Positions 1 through 8,986 of a stretch of DNA of 64,000 bases are shown piece by piece (the stretch's first letter is position 1; each line of letters begins with the position of its first letter). This DNA comes from Eisenbergiella sp963559585 (GTDB lineage: Bacteria > Bacillota > Clostridia > Lachnospirales > Lachnospiraceae): the NCBI GenBank assembly GCA_963559585.1, contig CAUWLJ010000002.1, positions 35,998-99,997 on the forward strand. Direction: 5' to 3'. Position numbers and translations under genes: made by a program. The notes under the pieces are model-generated. The model was not told the origin of the DNA and did no database searches. It saw only the letters and a list, made by a program, of their open reading frames with translations.

Positions 1-13
1 GATCCTTCTTTTT

Positions 14-571
14 TTATGCCGCATACTCATCCAGCAGACCGTCTTCCAGTTCCAGATAGCTTTCCGCCGCATTTCTTCCTCTGCCGCCTCCCCCTTTTTC
101 CCACAGGCAGACCTGATCCCCCCGGGATATATAGATTCCGCACACGGGTTTTTCTTCCGCATCCTCACGAAGCACACGGATACAGCTTATTGCATACATA
201 CCGCTTTTACAGGCCGCAAGGAATAGGCTCCGGCCAGGCTCCTCAGGATCAGCGCCCTCTCCTATTTCCCGGATTCCGTACAGCACCTCGATCCCGGCCT
301 GCTCACATGTATCTTCCAGCCTTTTCTTCCACACATCGGGTGCTTCCAGAAGCTTTTTCTCAACCACTCCCGGCTCATTCCCGATCCTTTCCCCCTCGCC
401 TCCCAGACAGGCAAAAGGGGCTGCAATCAGTACCCTTCTCCCCTGCCTTCTGTACCGCAGCGCTCTCTCCACCGTCTGTACAGAGCCACCAGTGAGAAGC
501 AATTCCGTCCTGGCAAGCACCGGAATTGCTATACCATCTTCGTTCTTCCTCCTGCACACCGCCGTTTCCAT
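14..571 (-). CDS. Short protein resembling the N-terminus of FAD-dependent oxidoreductases
   Basis: This is a 185-residue protein with no confident function. Residues 15-60 follow the pattern of the N-terminal Rossmann strand of large FAD-dependent oxidoreductases: an IPV lead-in, then TELLLTGG, a helix ending in RRQGRRVLIA, and a later LGG. The GxGxxG loop is degenerate (TGGSVQTVE), so FAD binding is doubtful. A second stretch, LEDTCEQAGIEVLYG, also resembles these enzymes. Family members are usually 400 residues or more, so this is either a truncated relic or a small stand-alone derivative. It starts 18 bp after the sucrose phosphorylase stop and is probably the last gene of that operon. 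The ATG follows a purine-rich AGGAGA/CAGGAT stretch. The homology is an inference from pattern only. Confidence 0.5.
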   Translation of the reverse strand: METAVCRRKNEDGIAIPVLARTELLLTGGSVQTVERALRYRRQGRRVLIAAPFACLGGEGERIGNEPGVVEKKLLEAPDVWKKRLEDTCEQAGIEVLYGIREIGEGADPEEPGRSLFLAACKSGMYAISCIRVLREDAEEKPVCGIYISRGDQVCLWEKGGGGRGRNAAESYLELEDGLLDEYAA

Positions 572-589
572 TTTTATCCTGCTTTTCTC

Positions 590-2059
590 CTATATTCCTG
601 CCGCTTCTCCCAATCCGTCAAACTCCCGCTCCAAATCCAGCCGTCTCTCATTGCCCAGACGGTCCAGATAAAAAATTTCAAAATCATGCTTTTTCAAATC
701 CGCACGCAGCTCTGCTTTCCAGCTTCCCTGCCTCCATATCACTCCAAGAATGGAATCCCGGGTATCCTTAAGCTCCATTTCCCCGTCAAATGCCGGATAC
801 TCGTTCCTGAACTGCATCATATGGCACAGTCTTTTCACTACAGGCTTCCCGGACAACCGTTCAATCTCCTCCAGTGTATAGTCATGTCTGCTGATATTCC
901 TGTCGTAGCTGGTTCTTTCCATTAATTCATAGTCATTCTCCCCTGCCAGCAGGCCCATATAATAAACCTGTGGAATTCCCGGTGTAAAAAACTGAATCGC
1001 TCTTGCCAGCAGATAATCCTGATCCTTCTCTCCCACTGCCGAATAGTAAGAACAGTTGATCTGATATACCACCTTTTTTCCTGTAGAATCCCCGCTGTAA
1101 TCCCACTTGAAATTAGCGCCGTATGCTTCAGTCTGGCGGATCACTGCATTCAGTTCTTCCTCCGAAAGAAGATCCTTACAGTCTACGGTTCCCAGCCCAT
1201 CATGGGTGTCCAATGTGGTCTGCTGGTTTCTCGGACAGATTCTCAGCCAATGCTTCAAACGTCCCGCATCCTCCGAATACAGCGTATGGAGCACCATAAC
1301 CGGCAGTACGAAATCGTATACGGGAAATCCATGCTCCGCCAGCTTCATCTGAACCGAATAATGATCGTGGATCTCCGGCAGCATAGGCAGCTTTTTTTCA
1401 TCTAAAATCCCCTGAATACGATCCATCATTTCCCAGATCTGCGGTTCCAGGAAAAAGCAGTCTGTATCCACCTTTTTCGTGGCGAACGCAAAGGCATCCA
1501 GGCGAAGCTGAGACAGGCCGTGATCCATCAGAAAGCGGAGCATCCGTTCCACATAGTCCCAGGCAGTCTCCGAATCCAGATTCAGGTCCATCTGTTCCTC
1601 ATCGAAGGTACACCATATTTTTTCCGTTGTCCCATCCTGAAATCTGATCTCCTCGCAGGGCTTTCTCTTATTCAGCTTATCAACCTGCTCCTGGGTAGGT
1701 TCGCCGCCGGGCCAGAATTTCCGGAAGCGAAGAAACATATCCGCATAGGGTGAATCCTCATGCTTTTCAATGAAATCCAGAAATTCCGGACTTCTTCTTG
1801 ACAGGTGGTTAATCATAAAATCAAACATCAATTCATAGTCTTGCGCCAGTTTTTCTATGTCATCCCATCCGCCGAACTGCGGATCCACCTTCCGGTAATC
1901 CATTGGCGCAAATCCCCGGTCTCCGCTGGATGGATAAAAGGGAAGAATATGTATGGAACGGATCTCCCGTTTGAAATAGGTATCCACCGCATACTTTAGC
2001 TCTTTCAGATTTTTTCCAAAGCTGTCCGGATACGTAATCAGCATGATTTTGTTTTTCAT
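590..2059 (-). CDS. gtfA: Sucrose phosphorylase (GH13 subfamily 18)
   Basis: The enzyme cleaves sucrose with phosphate to glucose 1-phosphate and fructose in the cytoplasm. At 489 residues it has the usual family length. The sequence shows the GH13 barrel landmarks: FMINHLS near residue 83, RLDAF with the likely nucleophile D188, LPEIHDHY with the likely acid/base E229, and LDTHDG with D287 as the third carboxylate. The motifs match sucrose phosphorylase rather than alpha-amylase. It lies 36 bp downstream of a ROK sugar kinase in an operon that also holds a GH36-type enzyme, which fits release of sucrose from raffinose-type sugars followed by phosphorolysis. The start has an AGAGGAC ribosome site. 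Related GH13_18 enzymes act on sucrose 6'-phosphate or glucosylglycerate, so the exact substrate is an inference. Confidence 0.9.
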   Translation of the reverse strand: MKNKIMLITYPDSFGKNLKELKYAVDTYFKREIRSIHILPFYPSSGDRGFAPMDYRKVDPQFGGWDDIEKLAQDYELMFDFMINHLSRRSPEFLDFIEKHEDSPYADMFLRFRKFWPGGEPTQEQVDKLNKRKPCEEIRFQDGTTEKIWCTFDEEQMDLNLDSETAWDYVERMLRFLMDHGLSQLRLDAFAFATKKVDTDCFFLEPQIWEMMDRIQGILDEKKLPMLPEIHDHYSVQMKLAEHGFPVYDFVLPVMVLHTLYSEDAGRLKHWLRICPRNQQTTLDTHDGLGTVDCKDLLSEEELNAVIRQTEAYGANFKWDYSGDSTGKKVVYQINCSYYSAVGEKDQDYLLARAIQFFTPGIPQVYYMGLLAGENDYELMERTSYDRNISRHDYTLEEIERLSGKPVVKRLCHMMQFRNEYPAFDGEMELKDTRDSILGVIWRQGSWKAELRADLKKHDFEIFYLDRLGNERRLDLEREFDGLGEAAGI

Positions 2060-2095
2060 TCTCTTTCGTCCTCTCTTCTCTGTTTCCTTGTTCTC

Positions 2096-3115
2096 TCAGC
2101 CCGCATGTATCAGGGGAATCGGATCCTTTTCTTCGGATCTGTAAAGATCCCGATACGCCTTAATCCCCACCGTAACCGCAGCATAGTCTCCGATCATTTC
2201 CCCCAGGCTTGCCGGAAGAATCTGACATGCTCTCCCTGAAGCCGGCAGCGCCTCCTGCCTGATCATCTCCCACATCCGCTGTCTCAGAACATCCTGCTGC
2301 CTGGCAAAGATGCCTCCAATGACGATCACCTGAGGATTCAGAATGTCGATCAATACAGAAAGCCCTTTTCCCAGATGACAGGCCACAATATCAAAAATCT
2401 GCCGGGCAAGCTGATCCCCCTGCTCCATTGCGTCTGCAATTTTTTTGCTGTTTATCCCTTCCAGCTCCTCCTGCGAACGGCAGAATAAAGGCGGAGTCCC
2501 CTTCTGCAGAGCCTCCCTGGCCATTTCACGTCCCAGATTGGCAATCCCTCCTCCGCTGCAGAAGCCTTCAAAGGATCCCTGTTTGCCGTAACCATACGGC
2601 CCCGTCGCTTCCAGCCGGATGTGCCCCACCTCTCCGGCCATTCCGGTTGTACCGGTATACAGCCTGTTATCCAGAATCAGCCCTGCCCCCATTCCGGTTC
2701 CAAAGGTCAGGAAGATCATGTTCCGGCAGCCTCTCCCCGCACCAAGCGTCCACTCTGCCAGGGCACAGGCATCCGCATCGTTCTGAATCATGACAGGAAC
2801 GCCGAATTTCCTTTTTAACGGTGTAAAAATATCCGCATCCACCCATTTGGGAAGATTAGGAGGAGCCTGGATCACTCCGTTCTCCGCATCCAGGGGGCCT
2901 CCGCAGGATATTCCAATGGCGCACAGCTCCCATTCCGGGTGCTCCTTCAGCTTAGCCTCCATGATCCCAGTCAGATTTTCTATTGCCTTCTGAAAGCTTT
3001 CCGTTTCTGTAGGAACCCTTACTTTATCCAGGAATTTAATATGATCCACCTCCTCCCGCGCAAAGGATACCGCACATTTCGTTCCGCCAATGTCTATTCC
3101 AATTATGATATGCAT
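2096..3115 (-). CDS. ROK-family sugar kinase (probable fructokinase or glucokinase)
   Basis: This 339-residue ROK kinase is predicted to phosphorylate a free hexose with ATP. It shows the N-terminal phosphate loop DIGGTK (residues 8-13), the catalytic NDAD (D113) and the GTGMGAG adenosine motif (139-145). The histidine of EVGH is kept, but the ROK zinc motif CxCGxxGCxE is replaced by YGYGKQGSFE, so the structural zinc is probably absent. An ATG further upstream in frame would overlap the preceding gene by over 100 bp. The chosen start follows GAAAGAGGGAGA and leaves a 13-bp gap to the FGGY kinase. Sitting directly before sucrose phosphorylase, it could phosphorylate the released fructose. Glucose is an alternative substrate. 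Confidence 0.8.
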   Translation of the reverse strand: MHIIIGIDIGGTKCAVSFAREEVDHIKFLDKVRVPTETESFQKAIENLTGIMEAKLKEHPEWELCAIGISCGGPLDAENGVIQAPPNLPKWVDADIFTPLKRKFGVPVMIQNDADACALAEWTLGAGRGCRNMIFLTFGTGMGAGLILDNRLYTGTTGMAGEVGHIRLEATGPYGYGKQGSFEGFCSGGGIANLGREMAREALQKGTPPLFCRSQEELEGINSKKIADAMEQGDQLARQIFDIVACHLGKGLSVLIDILNPQVIVIGGIFARQQDVLRQRMWEMIRQEALPASGRACQILPASLGEMIGDYAAVTVGIKAYRDLYRSEEKDPIPLIHAG

Positions 3116-3128
3116 TTTTCTCCCTCTT

Positions 3129-4433
3129 TCAGCCTGTTTTTTCTGCCATCCTGCATGCAAATTCCGCCGCTCCCGCAGCCGCTTCTTCCTGAAATTCTGA
3201 AAATACCAGAGGAAGCATGAAAACCTCTTCCACTGCCCTGCACAGCATGGGATTTTTCCGCAGACCATTTCCTGATACGGTCAACGTCTTTCTCCCCCTT
3301 TTCGTCTCTTCCGGAAAGCCTCCGTATAAGGCTCCCAGCTCCTCCGCCATACCTCTCACATAGCTTCTGATCAGATCTGCCGGATGAAAATTTTCCTCTG
3401 TAAGACCGGAAAGCCCCGACCTTCCCTTTTCTCCTCCACGCATCCCGTACAGATTGGGAAACGCCTGAAGATCCGTATTTTTTTTCTGTTCACCGATCTC
3501 ACACATTTTTTCGTACACATCAGGCCTGATCCCTGTAAACTGTTCACAGATTTCTTCAAAAAAGGCGGCAAGCCTTTCGTACACCTTTCCTCCGTTCAGG
3601 GACGCTCCCACATATAGATAGCCGCCTCCCGGAAAAGGGCGGATTTCCACACTGTCCCGGCCAGCTGTTTCGCAAAGCCTGGGAAAGTAGACGGACACCT
3701 GGGATCCCGTTCCCACATTGACCCCGATTCCGCTTTCCGGTTCTCTGACAGCCCCCAGAAAGCTGGCCTGATTATCTCCCACTGCCGAAAACACCGGTTT
3801 TCCCTTCCATAGTCCTGCCGGCGTCCGGTATGGACATATGGAGGGGTAGCTCTCCACATCCACACCTGCTTTTTCCAGACCTGCCAGGTCAAACCTCCCC
3901 CTTGTCAGATCAAAGCCTCCAAAGCTGGCGCCCATACTCTCATTTACGGCAATCCGCCTGCTTCCGGTCAGCTGCATCGCCAGAAAATCTCCAATATCCG
4001 TAAAGCCTTTCGCCTGTCCCGGCAGCTCCTTCCGCTCCTTCAGGTAAAAATGAGTGACGCTTCCATATCCTGAATACATGGGATACCCTGTTTCCCTGGA
4101 GAGATACGCTTCATAGCTGAGATCGCCCCGGTATCTCTGTCTGCCGCTTTCTTCCTTCCAGGTATAAAAGGGTGTCACCGCTCTGGCATTTTCGTCCACA
4201 TACACGATACCGTGCATCTGGCTGGATATTCCTACCGCATCGAAATCGTCCGGCGCTATTCCCTGTACCAGTCCTTTTACCTTCTCCGTGATTTTGTCCG
4301 CATCCTGCAGAAATCCTCCCTGAGAAAGGAATTCGTTTCTGACGCTTTTATTCAGCAGGAGCCTTCTCCCCTCTCTGTCATACAAAACCACACAAATAGA
4401 CGTAGTCCCAATATCAATTCCCAGCGCTCTCAT
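3129..4433 (-). CDS. FGGY-family carbohydrate kinase (sedoheptulokinase/xylulokinase type)
   Basis: This is a 434-residue FGGY kinase, a little shorter than the common 480-510. The N-terminal phosphate loop is GIDIGTTS. SSQMHGI follows near residue 70, AVGDNQAS marks the catalytic aspartate region, NVGTGSQVS the second phosphate loop, and VSGNGLRKNP the C-terminal nucleotide site. The start ATG overlaps the stop of the GH36-type gene as ATGA and follows a GGAGGAGGG ribosome site, so the two are translationally coupled. The small size and SQMHG resemble sedoheptulokinase-like members, but substrate cannot be assigned. Its pairing with a second kinase of another family suggests that the locus releases two different monosaccharides. 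Confidence 0.75.
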   Translation of the reverse strand: MRALGIDIGTTSICVVLYDREGRRLLLNKSVRNEFLSQGGFLQDADKITEKVKGLVQGIAPDDFDAVGISSQMHGIVYVDENARAVTPFYTWKEESGRQRYRGDLSYEAYLSRETGYPMYSGYGSVTHFYLKERKELPGQAKGFTDIGDFLAMQLTGSRRIAVNESMGASFGGFDLTRGRFDLAGLEKAGVDVESYPSICPYRTPAGLWKGKPVFSAVGDNQASFLGAVREPESGIGVNVGTGSQVSVYFPRLCETAGRDSVEIRPFPGGGYLYVGASLNGGKVYERLAAFFEEICEQFTGIRPDVYEKMCEIGEQKKNTDLQAFPNLYGMRGGEKGRSGLSGLTEENFHPADLIRSYVRGMAEELGALYGGFPEETKRGRKTLTVSGNGLRKNPMLCRAVEEVFMLPLVFSEFQEEAAAGAAEFACRMAEKTG

Positions 4434-6442
4434 TTATCCCTCCTCCATTTGATCTCAACAAGCACAGGCTTCTTTCCCTCACAGCAGAGCCGGTACAGCC
4501 CATTATCAGCCGGCCGCAGCTCCTCCCTGTTTCCATTCACACATATCTCTGCCGGCGGCCGCTCTGTCCAGAATGCCAGAGTTCCCGTCTCCAAAATCCG
4601 CACACAGCTTCTTTCCCCGTCATCCCACAGCACCTCCATACCCCCCATAGGGATATACTTCTCCAGAATACCAAGAATCCGATGACCGCTGATTCTGGGC
4701 AGAATGATAAAAATATCACTTTTCTCCTCTTCCAAAGCGTACCGTACCGGAACATCCTGCTTCATATAGAACAGCCTGCCCTCCAGCCAGCGGTAAACCA
4801 GATACTCCTTCTCCTCCCCGCCAAAGTCAGACGGCTTTATTTCGCCCTGACAGCCGCCCTGGTTCATGGCAAAAATCCCCATCACACAGGCGTCTTCATA
4901 TGAATTTATAATCTTCAGTCCCTTTCTCCCCTCTGCCGGATCCTCAAACAGGCAGTCCAGAGACGGCACACCCGGCTGCTGACAGCGGATCACCCGTCCG
5001 TCCCGGCGGATCAGCGGCCAGATGCAGGCCGGATCCGTCCTGCCTAACGGATCGCTTACATAGACCGGTCCTCCGCTCACCGCCCGCAGCATGGCGTTCT
5101 GCCGGCTGTCTGCATGACTGCTCCAAAACATATCCCAGTCTCCCCAGAAAAACTGTCCCTGAAGAAGTGAATTAAAGCTATTCTGTATGGCGTGCTCCTG
5201 AAAGCTTCCTTCCACCTCAGGCACAAAATCATCGCTGCTTCTGGACACCGAGCTGCCCGGCCTGTTCCACATATCCTGAGGGGCCATACCCATGCAGTTA
5301 ATCATTGAATTATGAAAATGAAGCGCTGCAGACGCATTCAGCCCCTTCTGAACAGCCCCGCATGCTTCCCCATAGGTTTCCCTTCCGCAGTATGCCAGCG
5401 AAACGGAGCTCTGCCCATCCACCTTTACGAAGTCTATCCCGCACCGGTTTTTCAGGAACGAATGCCATGTATCATAAAAGCCAAACGCTTTTCCGGCTTC
5501 CGGGGCCGGAAGAATCCTTCCGTCCGGGAGCGTCCGGGTATATGCCCCAAGCGCTTCCCAGGCTTCGCTTCCTTTCTGCAGCCCGTTCCAGTATCCCATC
5601 ACCGCATGCCATACTCCCACATTCCGGATCCCAAATTCCTCCCTGATCCGTCTCACACAGCCGGAAAGCCTCCCCGGAAAAGCATCCTTTCTCCCGTCCA
5701 GACCGGTCAGCTTCTGTTTGGTATAGTCCGCGTCCAGCCATCCGTCGTCAATCAGGACCCAGCCCAGGGGGATTCCTTTTTCTTTAAACTCCTCCAGCTT
5801 CTCCATTATTTTCTGTTCTGAAACCTCATGGTAAAAGGCATCCCAGGTACACCATCCGAAATATTCCAGAAGCTTCGGATATTCCCGTTTCTCTCTTGCC
5901 ATTCCAGGTCTTTGCAGGATCTCCAGCGCCTCCAGAACTGCGCTCCGGCAGCACAGATACGGATTCTCCCCCACGGCAATGACCAGGCTCAGATCCTCCA
6001 TCTTCTGCAATCCTGCCGCATTGGAGCTCATTCCAATCCTTATTGCATCTTTTTCTCCGCGCAGATCGCTCCTGCACAGATCTCCGCAAACAGCAAGCAC
6101 AGCGTAGTATTCCTTCCCCCTTCCTCCAAGAAGGAGCTGTGTCCTGGCCGGGATTTCTTCCACACTCTTTGGAAAAGCAGGACGGATCCACCATTCCTTG
6201 TGCTGATAGACAGCAAGAAGACGATCCGTCCGGGGAAGCTTCAGCTCATATTCCAGGCCTATTGCTCCATCCAGATATTTCTGCTCTCCAAACAATGGAG
6301 TCTGCGGTTTAAGCCCTCCCCTGAAACGGACGGCGGCACAGCTTCCCCACATATCCACCGACCATTCCTGTTCCCCTTCCCTTTCCACTCTGCCAAGCCA
6401 GAAATCCATCCCGTTATCAAAGATAATTCTTCTTTTTTCCAT
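4430..6442 (-). CDS. GH36 / raffinose-synthase-like (Sip1-type) glycoside hydrolase
   Basis: This 670-residue cytoplasmic enzyme belongs to the raffinose synthase/seed imbibition branch of GH36, which acts on alpha-galactosides. FGWCTWDAFY lies near residue 197, LIDDGW near 231, KVDGQ with the likely nucleophile D342, and RSSDDF with the likely acid/base at D404 or D405. There is no signal peptide, so it would act on imported sugars. An ATG 33 bp further upstream lacks a ribosome site, whereas the chosen ATG follows AGAGGAGAGG. It is the first gene of an operon continuing with two sugar kinases and sucrose phosphorylase, suggesting breakdown of raffinose-type sugars to galactose plus sucrose. 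Bacterial members of this branch are poorly characterised and the true linkage could differ. Confidence 0.75.
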   Translation of the reverse strand: MEKRRIIFDNGMDFWLGRVEREGEQEWSVDMWGSCAAVRFRGGLKPQTPLFGEQKYLDGAIGLEYELKLPRTDRLLAVYQHKEWWIRPAFPKSVEEIPARTQLLLGGRGKEYYAVLAVCGDLCRSDLRGEKDAIRIGMSSNAAGLQKMEDLSLVIAVGENPYLCCRSAVLEALEILQRPGMAREKREYPKLLEYFGWCTWDAFYHEVSEQKIMEKLEEFKEKGIPLGWVLIDDGWLDADYTKQKLTGLDGRKDAFPGRLSGCVRRIREEFGIRNVGVWHAVMGYWNGLQKGSEAWEALGAYTRTLPDGRILPAPEAGKAFGFYDTWHSFLKNRCGIDFVKVDGQSSVSLAYCGRETYGEACGAVQKGLNASAALHFHNSMINCMGMAPQDMWNRPGSSVSRSSDDFVPEVEGSFQEHAIQNSFNSLLQGQFFWGDWDMFWSSHADSRQNAMLRAVSGGPVYVSDPLGRTDPACIWPLIRRDGRVIRCQQPGVPSLDCLFEDPAEGRKGLKIINSYEDACVMGIFAMNQGGCQGEIKPSDFGGEEKEYLVYRWLEGRLFYMKQDVPVRYALEEEKSDIFIILPRISGHRILGILEKYIPMGGMEVLWDDGERSCVRILETGTLAFWTERPPAEICVNGNREELRPADNGLYRLCCEGKKPVLVEIKWRRDK

Positions 6443-6547
6443 TTCCGCCTCTCCTCTTATCTCTTTCCCATCCAAAACAACTTACTAAATATAATATAAT
6501 ATATTTTCCGTGCTTTTCACCCTGTATTTCTACATCCATTTTCTTTC

Positions 6548-6575
6548 ATTATACACGATAGGCGTTTTAAATCAA
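6548..6575 (-). promoter_or_regulatory. Sigma-A promoter of the GH36 operon
   Basis: Read on the minus strand, TTGATT is followed after 16 bp by a perfect TATAAT (complement at 6548-6553). It lies about 105 bp upstream of the GH36 start. A candidate ROK operator stands 4 bp upstream of the -35 box. Assigned from consensus match and position only. Confidence 0.7.
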
Positions 6576-6579
6576 CCTA

Positions 6580-6600
6580 TTATTAAACTTAATTTAATAA
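6580..6600. promoter_or_regulatory. Candidate operator of the ROK regulator, copy 1
   Basis: A perfect 8-bp inverted repeat, TTATTAAA and TTTAATAA, with a 5-bp spacer. It abuts the -35 box of the GH36 operon. The same TATTAAA-N5-TTTAATA core recurs upstream of the transporter operon at 11523-11541. ROK (NagC/XylR-type) regulators are known to bind long AT-rich inverted repeats of this kind. The pairing with this regulator is inferred. Confidence 0.6.
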
Positions 6601-6683
6601 TTCTTTTTCTTTTCTCTGTTTTCCACAAATATCATCGTCCTCCATTGTTCACCCAGACGAACCACACAGTCCCCCTTTCCCTC

Positions 6684-6710
6684 AAAAAAAACGGCGCTGC
6701 CGCCGTTTTC
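6684..6710 (-). terminator. Intrinsic terminator after the ROK regulator
   Basis: On the minus strand, AACGGCG, a 4-base loop and CGCCGTT form a 7-bp stem followed by a run of Ts. It sits 43 bp after the ROK regulator stop. The 310-bp stretch 6443-6752 therefore holds this terminator plus the GH36 promoter and operator. Confidence 0.8.
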
Positions 6711-6752
6711 CGCATCGCCGTTTTTAGTCGTTTTATTCTTTTTTATCCGGCA

Positions 6753-7991
6753 TTATTTCTCAGGCTTCAGGAACACCTCGTTCACACCTTCCTGAAAGAA
6801 ATGATCCGCCACCACCTCCGCCGCGCCAATCACTCCCGCATGATCCTTCAGCGCAGAAACCCCCATCCTGTTTTCCCGCGCCCCTTTCACCTTTCTCCCA
6901 TTCGCCACATCCTGTACAATCGAAAAATAGCGGGGATAGTTCTGTATTAAAATCCCGCCCAGCACGATCATCTCCGGATCCAGAATATTGATCAGGCTGC
7001 TCACTCCGACTCCAAGATAGAAAGCCGACTGGTTCAGGATAGAGATCGTAAGCAGATCCTTCCGGTTCACCATCTCAAATACATCCTCCATGGCCAGCAT
7101 ATCTCTTTTGGCATACAGCGGATGCTCCTTCTCTTTCTCCAGCTGCTCCTTCATTTCCCGCAGGACGGCTATTCCCGAGCTCATCGCTTCCAGGCAGCCT
7201 CTGTTTCCGCAGTTGCACAGAGGGCCGTCCATATCAATCGTAATATGCCCAAATTCCCCGGCAATACTGTTCGCCCCTATATTCACTCTGCCGTCTATAA
7301 TCAGGCCGCTTCCAATTCCCATATCCACATCTATGTAGACCAGATTCCTGCAGGCCCCCACTCCGCCGTACCAATATTCCCCCAGGGCGATCACATTTGT
7401 ATCCTTGTTCACATATACCGGAAGCCCCGTCTTTTCCTCCAGAATCTCCTTGAGCGGAAGATAGCTGAGCACCGGTATATTGGGCGGAGTCAATATAATC
7501 CCATTCTCACAGTCCACCGGCCCCGGCGCTCCCACTCCGATCCCCAGCACCTGAGCAGCTTTCACACCGCCCTGCTCCATCACCCCCTCCACCGACGCCG
7601 CAATCAGTTCTACAAACTTATTCTGATTGATAAAATCCTGTTCCATGGGGTGTCTTTCAATCTGGAGGATCTTTCCCTTCAGGTTCAAAAGTGCAACGCT
7701 GGTGCTGTACTTATTGATGTGGATCCCGACCACATACTTATAATTTTCATTCACAGCATAGCTGATCGCTTTCCTTCCCATCCCGCTGTTTTCTTTCTGG
7801 TCGCTCCTGATCAGCCTGAGTGATTCCAGTTCCTCCAGAATCTTTTTAATTGCCATAAAGGTCAGCCCCGTTACAGAGGCCAGCCCCGCCTTCGTGGCAG
7901 TCTGATTCCTTCTGATATAATTCAAAACGGTCCTGCGGTTATAATTTTTCAGTTGTACCTGCTTATCCTGTTCCTTCAATCGTATCCCCAC
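6753..7991 (-). CDS. ROK-family transcriptional regulator (NagC/XylR type)
   Basis: This 412-residue protein has an N-terminal winged helix-turn-helix (residues about 15-75, RRTVLNYIRR, LASVTGLTFMAIKKIL) joined to a ROK sugar-binding domain. The zinc motif CNCGNRGCLE is intact, as is GEFGH. It lies between the transporter genes and the GH36 operon, so it most likely senses a sugar or sugar phosphate and controls both. The two AT-rich inverted repeats at 6580-6600 and 11523-11541 are its likely sites. The start shown is a GTG. The upstream sequence has no strong ribosome site, so the exact N-terminus is uncertain. Its own transcript ends at a clear terminator. Confidence 0.85.
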   Translation of the reverse strand: MGIRLKEQDKQVQLKNYNRRTVLNYIRRNQTATKAGLASVTGLTFMAIKKILEELESLRLIRSDQKENSGMGRKAISYAVNENYKYVVGIHINKYSTSVALLNLKGKILQIERHPMEQDFINQNKFVELIAASVEGVMEQGGVKAAQVLGIGVGAPGPVDCENGIILTPPNIPVLSYLPLKEILEEKTGLPVYVNKDTNVIALGEYWYGGVGACRNLVYIDVDMGIGSGLIIDGRVNIGANSIAGEFGHITIDMDGPLCNCGNRGCLEAMSSGIAVLREMKEQLEKEKEHPLYAKRDMLAMEDVFEMVNRKDLLTISILNQSAFYLGVGVSSLINILDPEMIVLGGILIQNYPRYFSIVQDVANGRKVKGARENRMGVSALKDHAGVIGAAEVVADHFFQEGVNEVFLKPEK

Positions 7992-8116
7992 CCACTTTTC
8001 ATTATAATAACCATCCTCCGCCAGGAAAGGATACTTTTACTATATACCATTTCCGCCAAATTTCCAAATATTTCTTCAGCTTAATCGAGCTTTGCCCCAA
8101 AAGGCAGCCGTTACCA

Positions 8117-8986
8117 TCATCCTTTGACAGCCCCGCCCAGATTCATCCCGTCCGTAAAGTACCTTTGCAGAAGCATAAACAGCACTATGATAGGAAGCAG
8201 CACAATGACAGATGCCGCCATGAGATAGTTCCACTGCGTATTGGACTGGCTGACAAAGATCTTCAGGCCCAGCTGCAGGGTAAAGCTGTCCGTGTCCGTC
8301 AGATACAGAAGCGGCTTCATAAAATCGTTCCAGCTCCAGTTGAAGGAAAGCACCGCCACCGTCATAATCGCCGGTTTTGCCATGGGCAGCATAATGCTCC
8401 TCCAGATCCGGAAATGGGAAGCGCCGTCCATCTGCGCAGATTCAATCAGGGAATTCGGAATCCCGGAATAAAACTGCCTGAGCATGAATATAAAGTATGC
8501 AGTGCCCATAAACTGCGGCACAATCAAAGGAAGAAACGTTCCCACCCATCCCAGCTTTGCATAAAAAACATACTGAGGGATCATAGTCACAAACTCCGGG
8601 ATCATCATAGTCGCCAGAATAACCGAAAATAAAATATTTTTCCCCGGAAACCTGATTTTAGCAAACCCATACGCAACCAGAGAATTGGCCAGAACGCCGC
8701 CCGCCACCGCAAACGCCGCCACAAACGTAGAGTTCAGGAACCACCTTGAAAAATCTGCGCTCCTCCAGGCGTTTATAAAATTGGACCAGACAGGATTATG
8801 AGGATACCAGGTAATCGGATACGCAAACACCTCATCCATTCCCTTCAATGCCGTAGACAGCATAAACCACAGCGGCAGAAGCACCGTCAGAGAGCACAGG
8901 CAGAGCACGCAGAAACAGACTGCCTTTACCGCCTTCTGCCGTCTCTTCCTGCTGGCCAGGCCGCCCTTTCGCTTCATCCCCATCAT
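8117..8986 (-). CDS. CUT1 ABC transporter permease (MalG type)
   Basis: This 289-residue inner-membrane permease has about six membrane segments and the EAA-type loop LIESAQMDGASHF preceding LPMAKPA, which docks an ATPase. The ATG overlaps the stop of the MalF-type gene as ATGA and follows GGAGGAGAGGT. It is the last transporter gene before the ROK regulator. No ATPase is encoded in this operon, so it probably shares one made elsewhere. With its neighbours it likely imports the sucrose- or raffinose-type sugar handled by the GH36 and sucrose phosphorylase genes. The 125 bp between this gene and the ROK regulator show no clear terminator. Confidence 0.88.
   Translation of the reverse strand: MMGMKRKGGLASRKRRQKAVKAVCFCVLCLCSLTVLLPLWFMLSTALKGMDEVFAYPITWYPHNPVWSNFINAWRSADFSRWFLNSTFVAAFAVAGGVLANSLVAYGFAKIRFPGKNILFSVILATMMIPEFVTMIPQYVFYAKLGWVGTFLPLIVPQFMGTAYFIFMLRQFYSGIPNSLIESAQMDGASHFRIWRSIMLPMAKPAIMTVAVLSFNWSWNDFMKPLLYLTDTDSFTLQLGLKIFVSQSNTQWNYLMAASVIVLLPIIVLFMLLQRYFTDGMNLGGAVKG

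Noticed and set aside
6510..6950. 146-codon plus-strand frame in the GH36/ROK intergenic region
   Set aside because: It covers a promoter, operator and terminator and runs antisense into the ROK gene; Phe/His/Leu-rich composition is due to AT-rich sequence.
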